Source: Aneurinibacillus sp. REN35 (lineage in GTDB: Bacteria; Bacillota; Bacilli; Aneurinibacillales; Aneurinibacillaceae). Taken from it: a stretch of DNA of 64,000 bases. The translations under genes and the position numbers were made by a program. This document shows, in pieces, positions 17,927 through 25,903 of this stretch. The stretch covers positions 62,001-126,000 of the forward strand of contig NZ_JBFTXJ020000005.1 of NCBI RefSeq assembly GCF_041379945.2, read 5' to 3'. How positions within the stretch are numbered: the first letter of the stretch is position 1; each line of letters opens with the position of its first letter. The notes beneath the pieces were generated by a model. The model worked only from the letters and a program-made list of their open reading frames with translations. It did no database searches and had not been told where the DNA came from.

Positions 17927-19504
17927 ATGGAGACACAAACGAACAAAGAATTGAAGGATATTCTCAAAGGAGAGAATGTACACTTTAATTTATCGGTGGC
18001 ACAACTTGTAGAAATGGCGGTTCTCCGTAAACGCAGCGAGCTGACTTCGACAGGTGCAGTCACAGCAAAAACAGGCAAATACACGGGACGTTCTCCAAAA
18101 GATAAATTTATTGTAGATGAACCTTCCGTACACGATAAAGTTGATTGGGGTACGGTAAATCAACCTATTTCTGAAGAAAAATTTGATCGGCTGTACCAAG
18201 ATGTAATTAACTACCTGGATGAAAAAGAACTGCTTGTATTTGACGGATTTGCTGGTGCTGACACACGCTACCGCCTGCCGATTCGTGTCGTAAATGAATT
18301 TGCGTGGCATAACCTGTTTGCTCATCAGCTCTTCATTCGTCCAACGGAAGAAGAATTAAAGACACATGATGCGCAGTTTACCATTATCAGCGCTCCAACA
18401 TTCGAAGCCAATCCTGAAATTCACGGAACAAATTCTGAGACATTCATCCTTGTGAACTTCGCCAAAAAGGTCGTTCTTATTGGTGGTACTCGCTATGCGG
18501 GTGAGATGAAGAAATCCATCTTCTCCGTGATGAACTATTTACTGCCTGAACAGAACGTATTATCAATGCATTGCTCTGCCAATATGGGCAAAGACGGCGA
18601 TGTCGCTCTCTTCTTCGGTTTATCCGGTACAGGTAAAACTACCCTATCGGCCGACCCGGATCGAAAGCTGATCGGTGACGATGAGCATGGCTGGTCTGAT
18701 GACGGTGTATTTAATATTGAAGGCGGCTGCTATGCAAAATGTATTAATTTATCCGCTGAAAAAGAACCTGAAATTTTTAATGCCATTAAATTCGGTTCTG
18801 TGCTTGAGAACGTAGTGATTGATGAGAAAACGCATGTAGCTGATTATGATGATAACAGCTTAACAGAAAATACACGTGCGGCGTATCCGCTTGATTTCAT
18901 TCCGAATGCGCTCATTCCAAGCGTAGCCGGTCATCCAAACGTGGTGATTTTCCTGACTGCAGATGCATTCGGTGTACTGCCTCCGATCGCTAAATTAACA
19001 AAAGAACAGGCAATGTTTCACTTCCTCTCTGGATATACAAGTAAGCTTGCCGGTACAGAACGCGGTGTAACCGAGCCAGAAGCAACATTCTCTACTTGCT
19101 TCGGAGCACCATTCTTGCCACTTGCTCCACGTGTATATGCAGAGATGCTTGGTGAGAAAATTGATAAGCACAATGCGCAAGTGTACCTTGTTAATACAGG
19201 ATGGTCAGGCGGCCCATACGGCGTCGGTAAGCGTATGAACCTACCATATACTCGTGCTATGATTACAGCTGCCCTAAATCATGAGTTGGATAAAGAAGAA
19301 TTCACCGCGCATCCTGTCTTCGGTGTTCTCATGCCAAAAAGCTGCCCGGGTGTTCCATCTGATATTCTTGATCCACGCAATACGTGGGCAGACAAGGAAG
19401 CATATGATGTACAGGCGAAAAAACTTGCTTCCCTGTTTGTGAAAAACTTTGAGACATTCTCTGATATGCCGGAGAATATTAAAAGCGCAGCACCAAAAGC
19501 ATAA
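17927..19504 (+). CDS. pckA: Phosphoenolpyruvate carboxykinase (ATP)
   Basis: A 525-residue gluconeogenic enzyme converting oxaloacetate and ATP to PEP, CO2 and ADP. The kinase-1a P-loop is [11 protein letters not shown] near residue 235, the metal-binding GDDEHGW follows, and [13 protein letters not shown] near residue 45 is the substrate-binding segment. AGGAAAGGATAGG precedes the ATG. It is monocistronic and ends at a terminator at 19511. The paired CcpN-like sites suggest repression during growth on sugar, which fits the many organic-acid genes in the window. Confidence 0.97.
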   Translation: METQTNKELKDILKGENVHFNLSVAQLVEMAVLRKRSELTSTGAVTAKTGKYTGRSPKDKFIVDEPSVHDKVDWGTVNQPISEEKFDRLYQDVINYLDEKELLVFDGFAGADTRYRLPIRVVNEFAWHNLFAHQLFIRPTEEELKTHDAQFTIISAPTFEANPEIHGTNSETFILVNFAKKVVLIGGTRYAGEMKKSIFSVMNYLLPEQNVLSMHCSANMGKDGDVALFFGLSGTGKTTLSADPDRKLIGDDEHGWSDDGVFNIEGGCYAKCINLSAEKEPEIFNAIKFGSVLENVVIDEKTHVADYDDNSLTENTRAAYPLDFIPNALIPSVAGHPNVVIFLTADAFGVLPPIAKLTKEQAMFHFLSGYTSKLAGTERGVTEPEATFSTCFGAPFLPLAPRVYAEMLGEKIDKHNAQVYLVNTGWSGGPYGVGKRMNLPYTRAMITAALNHELDKEEFTAHPVFGVLMPKSCPGVPSDILDPRNTWADKEAYDVQAKKLASLFVKNFETFSDMPENIKSAAPKA

Positions 19505-19510
19505 TAGTCT

Positions 19511-19540
19511 AAAGCTCAGGGATATTCCCCTGAGCTTTTC
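19511..19540 (+). terminator. Intrinsic terminator of pckA
   Basis: AAAGCTCAGGG at 19511-19521 pairs with CCCTGAGCTTT at 19528-19538, followed by T-rich sequence. Confidence 0.9.
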
Positions 19541-19608
19541 TTTTATTGCTGTTTATTTTCTTACATGCACATTCAAGTCTAGTACATGAGAATAAATTCG
19601 TAACATTG

Positions 19609-19731
19609 TGGTATAATATAAATATGTTTACTACCTGTCCGGTCATCTCGGACACATAGCGTTACCCGGCAGCATCTGGATACAAGAAGTCCGTTGTTCT
19701 AAAGTATGACCAATACTGATTGAACGAGGTG
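19609..19731 (+). promoter_or_regulatory. Extended -10 promoter and structured leader
   Basis: TGGTATAAT (19609-19617) is an extended -10 element. The inferred leader, about 108 bases, carries the hairpin TGTCCG/CGGACA (19636-19654) and GC-rich sequence before GAGGTG at the ribosome binding site. I do not recognise a riboswitch class. Confidence 0.45.
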
Positions 19732-19737
19732 ATGTCC

Positions 19738-19926
19738 GTGGAAACTGTAACATTGGAAGAAATCATTACAACAGTTATGCCCGAAGTACAACTTGCACTA
19801 ACAGAAGAAGAATTGAATGTATCCATTGTGCTACGGGATGGTTTGCACGCTCTTAACCGGCACGATGTTCTTGAGATTGTCGCTGCCACGATTCACAATA
19901 ACGGAAAAGGCGCCTTGCTTCACTAA
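19738..19926 (+). CDS. Small hypothetical protein, 62 residues
   Basis: A short acidic protein of unknown family, predicted helical, beginning VETVTLEEIITTVMPEVQLAL and ending NNGKGALLH. The GTG at 19738 is six bases after GAGGTG; an in-frame ATG at 19732 is too close to that site. Its last codons form the left arm of the terminator (19905-19936). It has its own promoter and a long leader, which suggests a regulated small gene. It may be a regulatory partner protein, but nothing shows which. Confidence 0.6.
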   Translation: METVTLEEIITTVMPEVQLALTEEELNVSIVLRDGLHALNRHDVLEIVAATIHNNGKGALLH

Positions 19927-19936
19927 GGCGTCTTTT
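19905..19936 (+). terminator. Terminator overlapping the 3' end of the small gene
   Basis: AAAAGGCGCCTT at 19905-19916 pairs with AAGGCGTCTTTT at 19925-19936 with one G-T pair, and T-rich sequence follows. Confidence 0.75.
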
Positions 19937-19989
19937 CTTATTTCTCTCTAACAATTTAAGTATAGATTTATTCTTTTTACGGTGTGTCT

Positions 19990-20029
19990 ATCCTAAAACA
20001 GCCGCCTCCTGCATATCTTGTTTTAGGAT
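19990..20029. repeat. Perfect 11-bp inverted repeat
   Basis: ATCCTAAAACA (19990-20000) and TGTTTTAGGAT (20019-20029) are separated by 18 bases. There is no T-run like a normal terminator. Role unknown. Confidence 0.5.
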
Positions 20030-20043
20030 TGAAGCTTCACGCT

Positions 20044-20072
20044 AAAAAACCTCTCCAAAAGATCTGGAGAGG
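20044..20072 (-). terminator. Terminator of the sucrose-type operon
   Basis: CCTCTCC at 20050-20056 pairs with GGAGAGG at 20066-20072. The A-run on the left is the T-run of the leftward transcript. Confidence 0.75.
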
Positions 20073-20079
20073 AATGAAC

Positions 20080-20817
20080 TTATAAGGGCGTTTCCTTATA
20101 ACCATAGAAGTGTTCCCATGCTTCATGAATACCTCCGGCACATGCTTTTTGTGCTCGAAAGATCAGCGGATGCTCATCAAGCCTGTACAATTCTTCCTGG
20201 GCATTGCCGACAATAACCGAAGGATAGCCAAGCGTAAGCATCTCATGGTCGTTACCGGAATCACCGGCAATCAATATGTTAGCCTCGTGCAGCCCGCGTG
20301 ATTCAATCACATAACGGAGCGCTTCTCCTTTTCCACAGACAGGTGGCAGTACATCCACATCACGACCGCTGCTTATGATTAGTTTATGCGGGACTTCCCG
20401 CTCCTTTAAACGACGTGCCAGCACTTTTGTGGGATCCAGCTCCTCTACAGTATAAGATAGACGGTGGGTTACAGGGAGCTGCTGCGGGATAAGCCCCGGT
20501 ATCTCGGCTGCGATTTGGACAATTTCTTCAGGTTTCCAATGCGCTTCAACCCGCTTCCGCCATTCTTCATCACGGAGCAAGCCTGCCCCAGCATAGATTT
20601 CCGTACCAACATCCGTAATCAACAGATCAGGCTGGGGAAGCCTTTCATCTTCAATGAGCGAAAGTGCCGAATGCAGATGTCGCCCTGTGCTATAAATAAG
20701 CATTACATCATATGGCTTCGCCTCGTAATAATGAAGCAGCTCTCTTAACGCCTGCTCATCACCAACCAGCGTCCCGTCCAAGTCGGTAGCCAAAAGATGC
20801 GTCACGCTCTGTTGCAT
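20080..20817 (-). CDS. Sucrose-phosphatase-like HAD hydrolase
   Basis: A 245-residue HAD phosphatase of the S6PP group, which removes phosphate from sucrose-6F-phosphate in cyanobacteria and plants. The nucleophile motif is ATDLDGTLVGD, motif II is YSTGRH, and the C-terminal motif is AGDSGNDHEML. VGNAQEELYRL after it is a hallmark of the sucrose-phosphatase branch (SNAQEEL). The ATG at 20817 is nine bases after GAGGAGG, and the gene overlaps the preceding glycosyltransferase by 59 bases, which implies coupled synthesis. A mannosylfructose- or glucosylglycerate-type phosphatase is the main alternative. Confidence 0.78.
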   Translation of the reverse strand: MQQSVTHLLATDLDGTLVGDEQALRELLHYYEAKPYDVMLIYSTGRHLHSALSLIEDERLPQPDLLITDVGTEIYAGAGLLRDEEWRKRVEAHWKPEEIVQIAAEIPGLIPQQLPVTHRLSYTVEELDPTKVLARRLKEREVPHKLIISSGRDVDVLPPVCGKGEALRYVIESRGLHEANILIAGDSGNDHEMLTLGYPSVIVGNAQEELYRLDEHPLIFRAQKACAGGIHEAWEHFYGYKETPL

Positions 20818-22027
20818 TCGCCAATACCTCCTCATACATGCTGTCCACTCGCTCCGAAATTGACTGCCATTGATAATCACGTTTCGCTAACCGTGTCGCC
20901 TGCTTCCCAAGACGCTGTGTCAAGAGATCGTTCGTAACAAGTGCTTCCATTGCGAGCGATACATCCTGCGGGCTTTTCGGTTCTACAAGAAGCCCTGTCT
21001 CTCCGTCATTCACGACATTTTGCAAGCCGCCCACACGGGAAGCGATAACCGGACTGCCGCATGCCTGTGCTTCAGCGGCAACCATACCGAACGATTCATA
21101 GAAAGAAGGAACAATTGTAGCAGTCGCTGCATTAAAAAGGAGCGCCAGTTCTTCCTGTGATTTCGGACCGACAAATTCAACATGCTCTTCAATTCCTCTT
21201 ACTGCTTGCAACAGCTTTTTATCAAGCGGCAGACGCCTGCTGGCATCAATTGCTTCCTCCTGCCCGCCAGCAAGTACAAGCTTCGTTTCTTTCGGCGTAC
21301 TATCACGGCTCATCAGCATCCGAAATGCTTCAAGCAAAGTATAGATCCCCTTCGTTTCCTCTAGACGGCCGGCAAAAACAAGCAGCGGCCCTCTATATCC
21401 CAACTGTCTGCGCAACTGAGGACGATTGTAGCGGGTTTGGAACGAGGGTGCCACGCCAATCGGAATAACAGAAATGGGTGCGGGCGAAGGAACGAATTCT
21501 TGAATTACATTCCGCTCGTTATTGGTTGTGGCGATTACACCGTTCGCAATACTTAGTATCTCCTGTTCGGCTTCTAAGCGAATCTCATCCCGGACTCCGG
21601 TTGCCTTCTCTTTGGCAATACCAAGCGAGTGCGAAGTATGGACAAACGGCAGCCCATATTCCTCTTCTAGCTTTTTCCCTAATAGACCCGATAGCCAGTA
21701 ATGTGTATGAACAATATCGTAGGTATGAAGTGGAAGCAGCTTTTTCATCTCTGTATAAAATGACGGCAGCATATCGTGCATTTCATTTTTAGAGACAAAC
21801 CCTTTATACCCTGCCGCTATACGAATCACCCGGCAGCGCTCCCCGAATGTTTCTGTACGCGGTGCCTCTGTATCACACCAGTGAGTAACCACATCTACTC
21901 TAGACCCCTGCTTCTCTAGAGCTAAAGCCAACTGACGCACATAATTGTTCTGCCCACCAGCCTGCACTCCTCCTAGTTTTGCTAAAGGATCTCCATGATC
22001 AGAAATGAATAGGATTTTCTTTTTCAT
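20759..22027 (-). CDS. Sucrose-phosphate-synthase-like GT4 glycosyltransferase
   Basis: A 422-residue retaining glycosyltransferase (GT4/GT-B fold). The N-terminal GGVQAGGQNNYVRQLALAL matches the GGQNVYV loop characteristic of sucrose synthase and sucrose-phosphate synthase. HTHYWLSGLLG and HTSHSLGIAKEK also resemble SPS. The nucleotide-sugar site is FAGRLEETKG and FYESFGMVAAEA, the latter with the E-x7-E pair. Followed by an overlapping sucrose-phosphatase-like gene, it probably makes a phosphorylated disaccharide from a nucleotide sugar and fructose-6-phosphate. Whether the product is sucrose or a relative such as mannosylfructose cannot be read from sequence. Confidence 0.75.
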   Translation of the reverse strand: MKKKILFISDHGDPLAKLGGVQAGGQNNYVRQLALALEKQGSRVDVVTHWCDTEAPRTETFGERCRVIRIAAGYKGFVSKNEMHDMLPSFYTEMKKLLPLHTYDIVHTHYWLSGLLGKKLEEEYGLPFVHTSHSLGIAKEKATGVRDEIRLEAEQEILSIANGVIATTNNERNVIQEFVPSPAPISVIPIGVAPSFQTRYNRPQLRRQLGYRGPLLVFAGRLEETKGIYTLLEAFRMLMSRDSTPKETKLVLAGGQEEAIDASRRLPLDKKLLQAVRGIEEHVEFVGPKSQEELALLFNAATATIVPSFYESFGMVAAEAQACGSPVIASRVGGLQNVVNDGETGLLVEPKSPQDVSLAMEALVTNDLLTQRLGKQATRLAKRDYQWQSISERVDSMYEEVLANATERDASFGYRLGRDAGW

Positions 22028-22139
22028 TACTTATTCCTCTCCTTTCCTCGGTGTAGATGGTACGTACGTAAACACACTAATAGTATCTTTACCCTTAGGA
22101 AAAAAAAGTTAAACATAATATAGGATCAGCAGTACACCC

Positions 22140-22676
22140 CTATGTCTTTTTGACCATGCCTGCGCCAAAAAATCCACCGATTGCATGCCTGGAATCAAAA
22201 ATGGAGACATATGCCTTGGGGTCCACTTCCCCTATACGAGTGAGAATTCGATCCAACCACTTTCGCTTTGCATGGATGTTAATAATCTTCCGTTCTCCAT
22301 CCCTGCCCTCGCCACGAACAATGGTTACACCAAGCCCTTTTGCTCTTGCTTCTTCAACCAATCGATCTGAATGGTTTTTAGAAATAACTTGGATCAATAC
22401 ATTACCAAATGCCATTTTCCCTTCCAGCCATGCCCCTACATAGTTCCCTGTCGCGAATCCGAGACAGTATGCAAGAATATTGACCGGCGAATCAAGACTC
22501 TGCATTACTTTGCTCAACACGATAACAAAGATCAGAACCTCGAAGAAGCCAATAAGTGCTGCAGGAAGTTTTTTTCCTCTTACAAGTAGAATGGTGCGGA
22601 TCGCCGCCATCGACATATCCAGAACTCGGGAAAAAAAGATGGCGACAACCCAGATCACTTCACCAAACATCCGCAT
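22140..22676 (-). CDS. UPF0316 membrane protein (DUF5698/DUF2179, YebE-like)
   Basis: A 178-residue protein with three N-terminal membrane helices (VIWVVAIFFSRVLDMSM, AALIGFFEVLIFVIVL, ILAYCLGFATGNYVGAW) and a cytosolic C-terminal domain of DUF2179 type (GLGVTIVRGEGRDGERKI). This two-part layout is that of the UPF0316/YebE family, whose function is unknown. DUF2179-type domains may bind small ligands. AAAGGGAGGG precedes the ATG. It stands alone, transcribed leftward. Confidence 0.85.
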   Translation of the reverse strand: MRMFGEVIWVVAIFFSRVLDMSMAAIRTILLVRGKKLPAALIGFFEVLIFVIVLSKVMQSLDSPVNILAYCLGFATGNYVGAWLEGKMAFGNVLIQVISKNHSDRLVEEARAKGLGVTIVRGEGRDGERKIINIHAKRKWLDRILTRIGEVDPKAYVSIFDSRHAIGGFFGAGMVKKT

Positions 22677-22766
22677 CCCTCCCTTTCATACAGTTCCCGA
22701 AAGAGAAGAAACGAAAACAGCAGGCAGATATGCGAATAGATGTCTCAATGCAAATTACTTCTAAGG

Positions 22767-23720
22767 TCATATCCTTTTATATATATGCTGTGGTGTATCT
22801 CGGCAGACTACAATCTTTTTCTGCTGCTCCAAATAATTAAGATGGGCGATCGTTTCACCGATGGCAAATCGCTGTTCATGAACCGTAAGCGCTCGGGAGA
22901 ACAGCTTTTGAGAGATCGCATAGGCACTCATCTCCCCTTTCATCACATCCAGAATGTGTGTCAATCGTTCCTCATGGTGCTGAAGCAACTCTTCTATACG
23001 CTCTTGCGCATCTGTGAAGACAGGTCCATGACCCGGGATGACCAAAGCGATATCAAGCTTCCTTATTTTCTCAAGAGAGGTGAGGTACGTCTGAAGCGGA
23101 TTAGCGTCTCCATGCCCATGATGGGAAATATTAGGAGATATTTTTTTCAGCAGATGGTCACCAGCCAGCAGAACCTTCTCTTCTTTGTTGTAGAAGCATA
23201 TGTGTCCTTCCGCATGTCCCGGTGTTTTGATCGCTTCATAAACAAGCTCACCGATACGATATGTATTCGCCTCTTCAATGCGCTTCATATCTCGCGGAAA
23301 TGGGCGCACCAATCCATAGAACAGATCATCATTGTCTCCAAGCTGTCTCACCACTTGTTCTGGCATGCCTGCCGCTATATAAAATGACTGATTGCGCATA
23401 AAGTTCTCTTTGGTCCAGCTAAAAAGCGCACGTTCTTCTGCCTCTTCACTCATATATACATCCGCCGCACTCCACTCTTGCATCCCTCCGGCAAAGCCGA
23501 AATGGTCCGGGTGATGATGGGTTAGAATAATGCGCTCAATGCTCTGAGGAGAAATCCCATGCTCCTGAAATGCCGTCTCCCATGCTTGACGCGTTTCCGG
23601 TCGGTTGAGTCCGGTATCGATAATACTCCATTTCCCTTCATTATGGGCAGCATAACAATGTACGTGATTTAAGCGAAACGGAAGTGGAATGGTTACTTGA
23701 TAAAGTCCATATTGGTTCAT
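22767..23720 (-). CDS. Metallo-beta-lactamase-fold hydrolase
   Basis: A 317-residue MBL-fold protein. The zinc-binding motif THHHPDHFG is near residue 75, with later ligands in TPGHAEGHICF and an H in VIPGHGPVF. A helical C-terminal domain follows, ending IAHLNYLEQQKKIVV, as in the LACTB2/YqgX-like group. No signal is present. Substrate unknown; cytoplasmic thioesters or lactones are typical of the fold. The start at 23720 follows GGGAG and avoids an upstream ATG that overlaps that site. Confidence 0.82.
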   Translation of the reverse strand: MNQYGLYQVTIPLPFRLNHVHCYAAHNEGKWSIIDTGLNRPETRQAWETAFQEHGISPQSIERIILTHHHPDHFGFAGGMQEWSAADVYMSEEAEERALFSWTKENFMRNQSFYIAAGMPEQVVRQLGDNDDLFYGLVRPFPRDMKRIEEANTYRIGELVYEAIKTPGHAEGHICFYNKEEKVLLAGDHLLKKISPNISHHGHGDANPLQTYLTSLEKIRKLDIALVIPGHGPVFTDAQERIEELLQHHEERLTHILDVMKGEMSAYAISQKLFSRALTVHEQRFAIGETIAHLNYLEQQKKIVVCRDTPQHIYKRI

Positions 23721-23910
23721 ATAATCTCCCTTTCCCATTGTTTATATTTTCTTTATCTTATCAAATTTACCTGATATAGAGTTCTCTGTAACATGCAAAT
23801 ATCTAAGATGATATATTGCGTAAATTTTTTAATAATTTTTTATATACTGTTTTTATTCCAGGAAATTGAGGTAAAGTTAAATACTACCTCGATGATTGGA
23901 GGGAAAAATG

Positions 23911-24114
23911 ATGAATCTCTTTGAAACAAGACGCCGCATGGCAGACTTTTCAACAGATGATGCAATCATTCACGAAGAATTCGGCGAAGGAATCATTCGC
24001 TGTATAAACAATAAAGCAATCGAAATTGATTTTCTTGGCGATATAAAGCACTTCAACTTTGAAACCGTCGTGCAATCGGATCTCATTCGACATAAAGAAA
24101 ACAATGAAGCATAG
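23911..24114 (+). CDS. Small SH3/tudor-like domain protein
   Basis: A 67-residue protein. The core DAIIHEEFGEGIIRCINN-KAIEIDFLGDIKHFNFE has the HxxFGxGxV...xVxF pattern of the small barrel seen in DUF3553-like and CarD/UvrD-tail domains that bind nucleic acid or RNA polymerase. This is an inference from pattern only. Two ATG codons in tandem follow GGAGGG; the second (23911) has the better 7-base spacing, while 23908 would add one residue. A strong terminator follows at 24129. Confidence 0.6.
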   Translation: MNLFETRRRMADFSTDDAIIHEEFGEGIIRCINNKAIEIDFLGDIKHFNFETVVQSDLIRHKENNEA

Positions 24115-24128
24115 GGCATAAAGAAAGG

Positions 24129-24160
24129 CAAGCAGGTATGGATAGTACCTGCTTGTTTTC
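24129..24160 (+). terminator. Intrinsic terminator
   Basis: CAAGCAGGTA (24129-24138) pairs perfectly with TACCTGCTTG (24146-24155), followed by TTTTC. Confidence 0.88.
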
Positions 24161-24192
24161 TTTGAGGACTGTGATAGGGTAATCAAAACATA

Positions 24193-24225
24193 AAGGCTGT
24201 ACAGAGCGTGTTTCTGTACAGCCTT
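24193..24225 (-). terminator. Terminator of the YtxH-like gene
   Basis: AAGGCTGTACAGA and TCTGTACAGCCTT form a 13-bp stem with a 7-base loop, downstream of the leftward gene. Confidence 0.8.
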
Positions 24226-24263
24226 AAAATATTTACTGCATGTATCTGCTATTAGTTACACAA

Positions 24264-24833
24264 TTAAGGAGTCATTGTGCCGTCTGGACTTTTATCCTTT
24301 TTCATATGCTGATCACGACGGTCTGTAGGAGCTGAATCCGTAGACTTCATGTCTTTCATTTCCGCTGATGCTTGCTGTGCCGCAGAGGTAGCTACATTCT
24401 TCATATCACCTACTGCCTCGCTGGCTACATTAACAGCTTCCATCGAATATTCCTTCGCTTCCATCGCCTTGTCCGCAATCTGCTGAATCGAACGGGACGC
24501 TTCCTGTGCAATGGAGGAGACAACCTGTGATTTCTCCTGAATTTTATTTACGAATCCCTGCGGATCACTTTTTAAATCACGCGCCATGTCCATCGTCATA
24601 TCCTTTACTGTGACTGCTCCGCTTGCCACGTTGGATCGGGTTCCTCGGTCCATCAGCATAACGGCTGCCGCTCCGGCCAGTGCACCGGCGAACATACCGA
24701 ATACAAGCTTTCCATAATCGGATGTAGCAGAGCCATTCTGGTTATACTCGGCTGCATAGCCAGAGTTATAATCAGAGTAAGAAGGCGTTGATGTCGTCGT
24801 ATTAGGAGTTGTGTAATTCATTTCATTCTGCAT
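24264..24833 (-). CDS. YtxH-domain-like membrane-anchored protein
   Basis: A 189-residue protein. A polar, Asn/Thr/Ser/Tyr-rich N-terminus of about 40 residues precedes one glycine/alanine-rich membrane helix, LVFGMFAGALAGAAAVMLMD, as in YtxH proteins. A long helical region with regular small and charged residues follows (SIAQEASRSIQQIADKAMEA), probably coiled coil. The end is Lys/Asp/Pro-rich. Such proteins are often stress-related in Bacillales, but no role is shown. AAAGGAAG precedes the ATG at 24833. Confidence 0.72.
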   Translation of the reverse strand: MQNEMNYTTPNTTTSTPSYSDYNSGYAAEYNQNGSATSDYGKLVFGMFAGALAGAAAVMLMDRGTRSNVASGAVTVKDMTMDMARDLKSDPQGFVNKIQEKSQVVSSIAQEASRSIQQIADKAMEAKEYSMEAVNVASEAVGDMKNVATSAAQQASAEMKDMKSTDSAPTDRRDQHMKKDKSPDGTMTP

Positions 24834-24948
24834 ATTCCGTCTTCCTTTCTTCCTCATAGTCTTTTACTAAATTTCGATTTATTTAGTACATACCCGGCAG
24901 ATTTACGGGCCAAACATACACGGAAGAAATAGGAACCTCTATGCAAAT

Positions 24949-25557
24949 TTAATATTTTAATCTGTATACAACCAACCGTGCCCATTCGCTGAGAATGGTC
25001 TGCGTACTCTCATGATCCTGCCACCACTGCTCCAGTTCGATCTTTTTGAGTGAACGAGAGCCTACGCTCGTTATCTCTACATCACTTGCTTTAAATACGT
25101 GCTTAAATACGAAAACAGCGCGGCGCGTATGCCAGTGATCTGTCACCAGCGTAATCCGTCTCGCCGCAAGCTGCTTCTTCTCTAACAACTCTTTTGTATA
25201 TCGTGCATTTTCATAGGTGCTGAGCGATTTTGTTTCCAAAATAATATCCCGGTCAGGGACCTGCAATTCCCGGAGAAGTGCCACCATTTCCTTACTTTCT
25301 GTTGTGCGCCACGAAATCTGAGCACCCGATGAAACGATGATTTTCGGTGCCACTCCAGCACGGTATAATTCTACAGCTTTACGCGTCCGCTGCCCATCCG
25401 TCTCCCCGCCAAGCAGCACAATAAAATCGCTTGACACCTCCCGATCCGGATATACAAGATAATGTGCAAAACTATTCAGCATCGACTTATATAAAAAAAT
25501 AATCAATAACACGACGCCAAGTGCGACAGCCAATCCGATCCTTATCTTTTTACTCAC
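24949..25557 (-). CDS. YdcF-like DUF218 membrane protein
   Basis: A 202-residue protein with one N-terminal helix (RIGLAVALGVVLLIIFLYK) and a DUF218/YdcF domain: FIVLLGGE, GVAPKIIVSSGAQ, LETKSLSTYENARYTKE, and LVTDHWHTRRAVFVFK. YdcF/SanA proteins are linked to envelope integrity and bind nucleotides. The GTG start at 25557 overlaps the stop of the preceding DUF1294 gene (GTGA), which shows coupling. Confidence 0.82.
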   Translation of the reverse strand: MSKKIRIGLAVALGVVLLIIFLYKSMLNSFAHYLVYPDREVSSDFIVLLGGETDGQRTRKAVELYRAGVAPKIIVSSGAQISWRTTESKEMVALLRELQVPDRDIILETKSLSTYENARYTKELLEKKQLAARRITLVTDHWHTRRAVFVFKHVFKASDVEITSVGSRSLKKIELEQWWQDHESTQTILSEWARLVVYRLKY

Positions 25558-25826
25558 AAAAACAACCGGCCTCCATAAAACATGATAAGAGCAATCTGAA
25601 TCGCCAAAATAAGCGGCATTCCCCATACAAATCTCGCATGCCGTGTCTTATGGCGGAACATATACATGCCGATCAAACAGCCCAGCGCCCCTCCAAGCAG
25701 CGCAATCAAAAATAATGTTTGTTCTTTGATACGCCACGCCTGACGGCGCGCTCTTCGCTTATCCATCCTCATAAACAGCCAACCGCATAAATTTACGGCA
25801 AGCAGGTATCCACCTATCCATTCCAC
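25554..25826 (-). CDS. DUF1294 small membrane protein
   Basis: A 90-residue membrane protein. The family signature is visible: MDKRRARRQAWRIKEQTL between helix 1 and helix 2, then LLGGALGCLIGMYMFRHKTRH and a final helix. DUF1294 function is unknown. The stop overlaps the start of the YdcF-like gene, so they form a two-gene operon. Confidence 0.88.
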   Translation of the reverse strand: MEWIGGYLLAVNLCGWLFMRMDKRRARRQAWRIKEQTLFLIALLGGALGCLIGMYMFRHKTRHARFVWGMPLILAIQIALIMFYGGRLFL

Positions 25827-25862
25827 CGCATTCCCTCCGCTTCTGTGCGCAATATCCCAAAC

Positions 25863-25890
25863 AAAAGAGCGGCAGGATAGCCGCTCTTTT
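25863..25890. terminator. Intrinsic terminator of the lut operon
   Basis: AAAAGAGCGGC (25863-25873) and GCCGCTCTTTT (25880-25890) form a perfect stem after the 3-hydroxyacyl-CoA dehydrogenase gene. Confidence 0.88.
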
Positions 25891-25903
25891 ATTTCTCTAT
25901 TTA

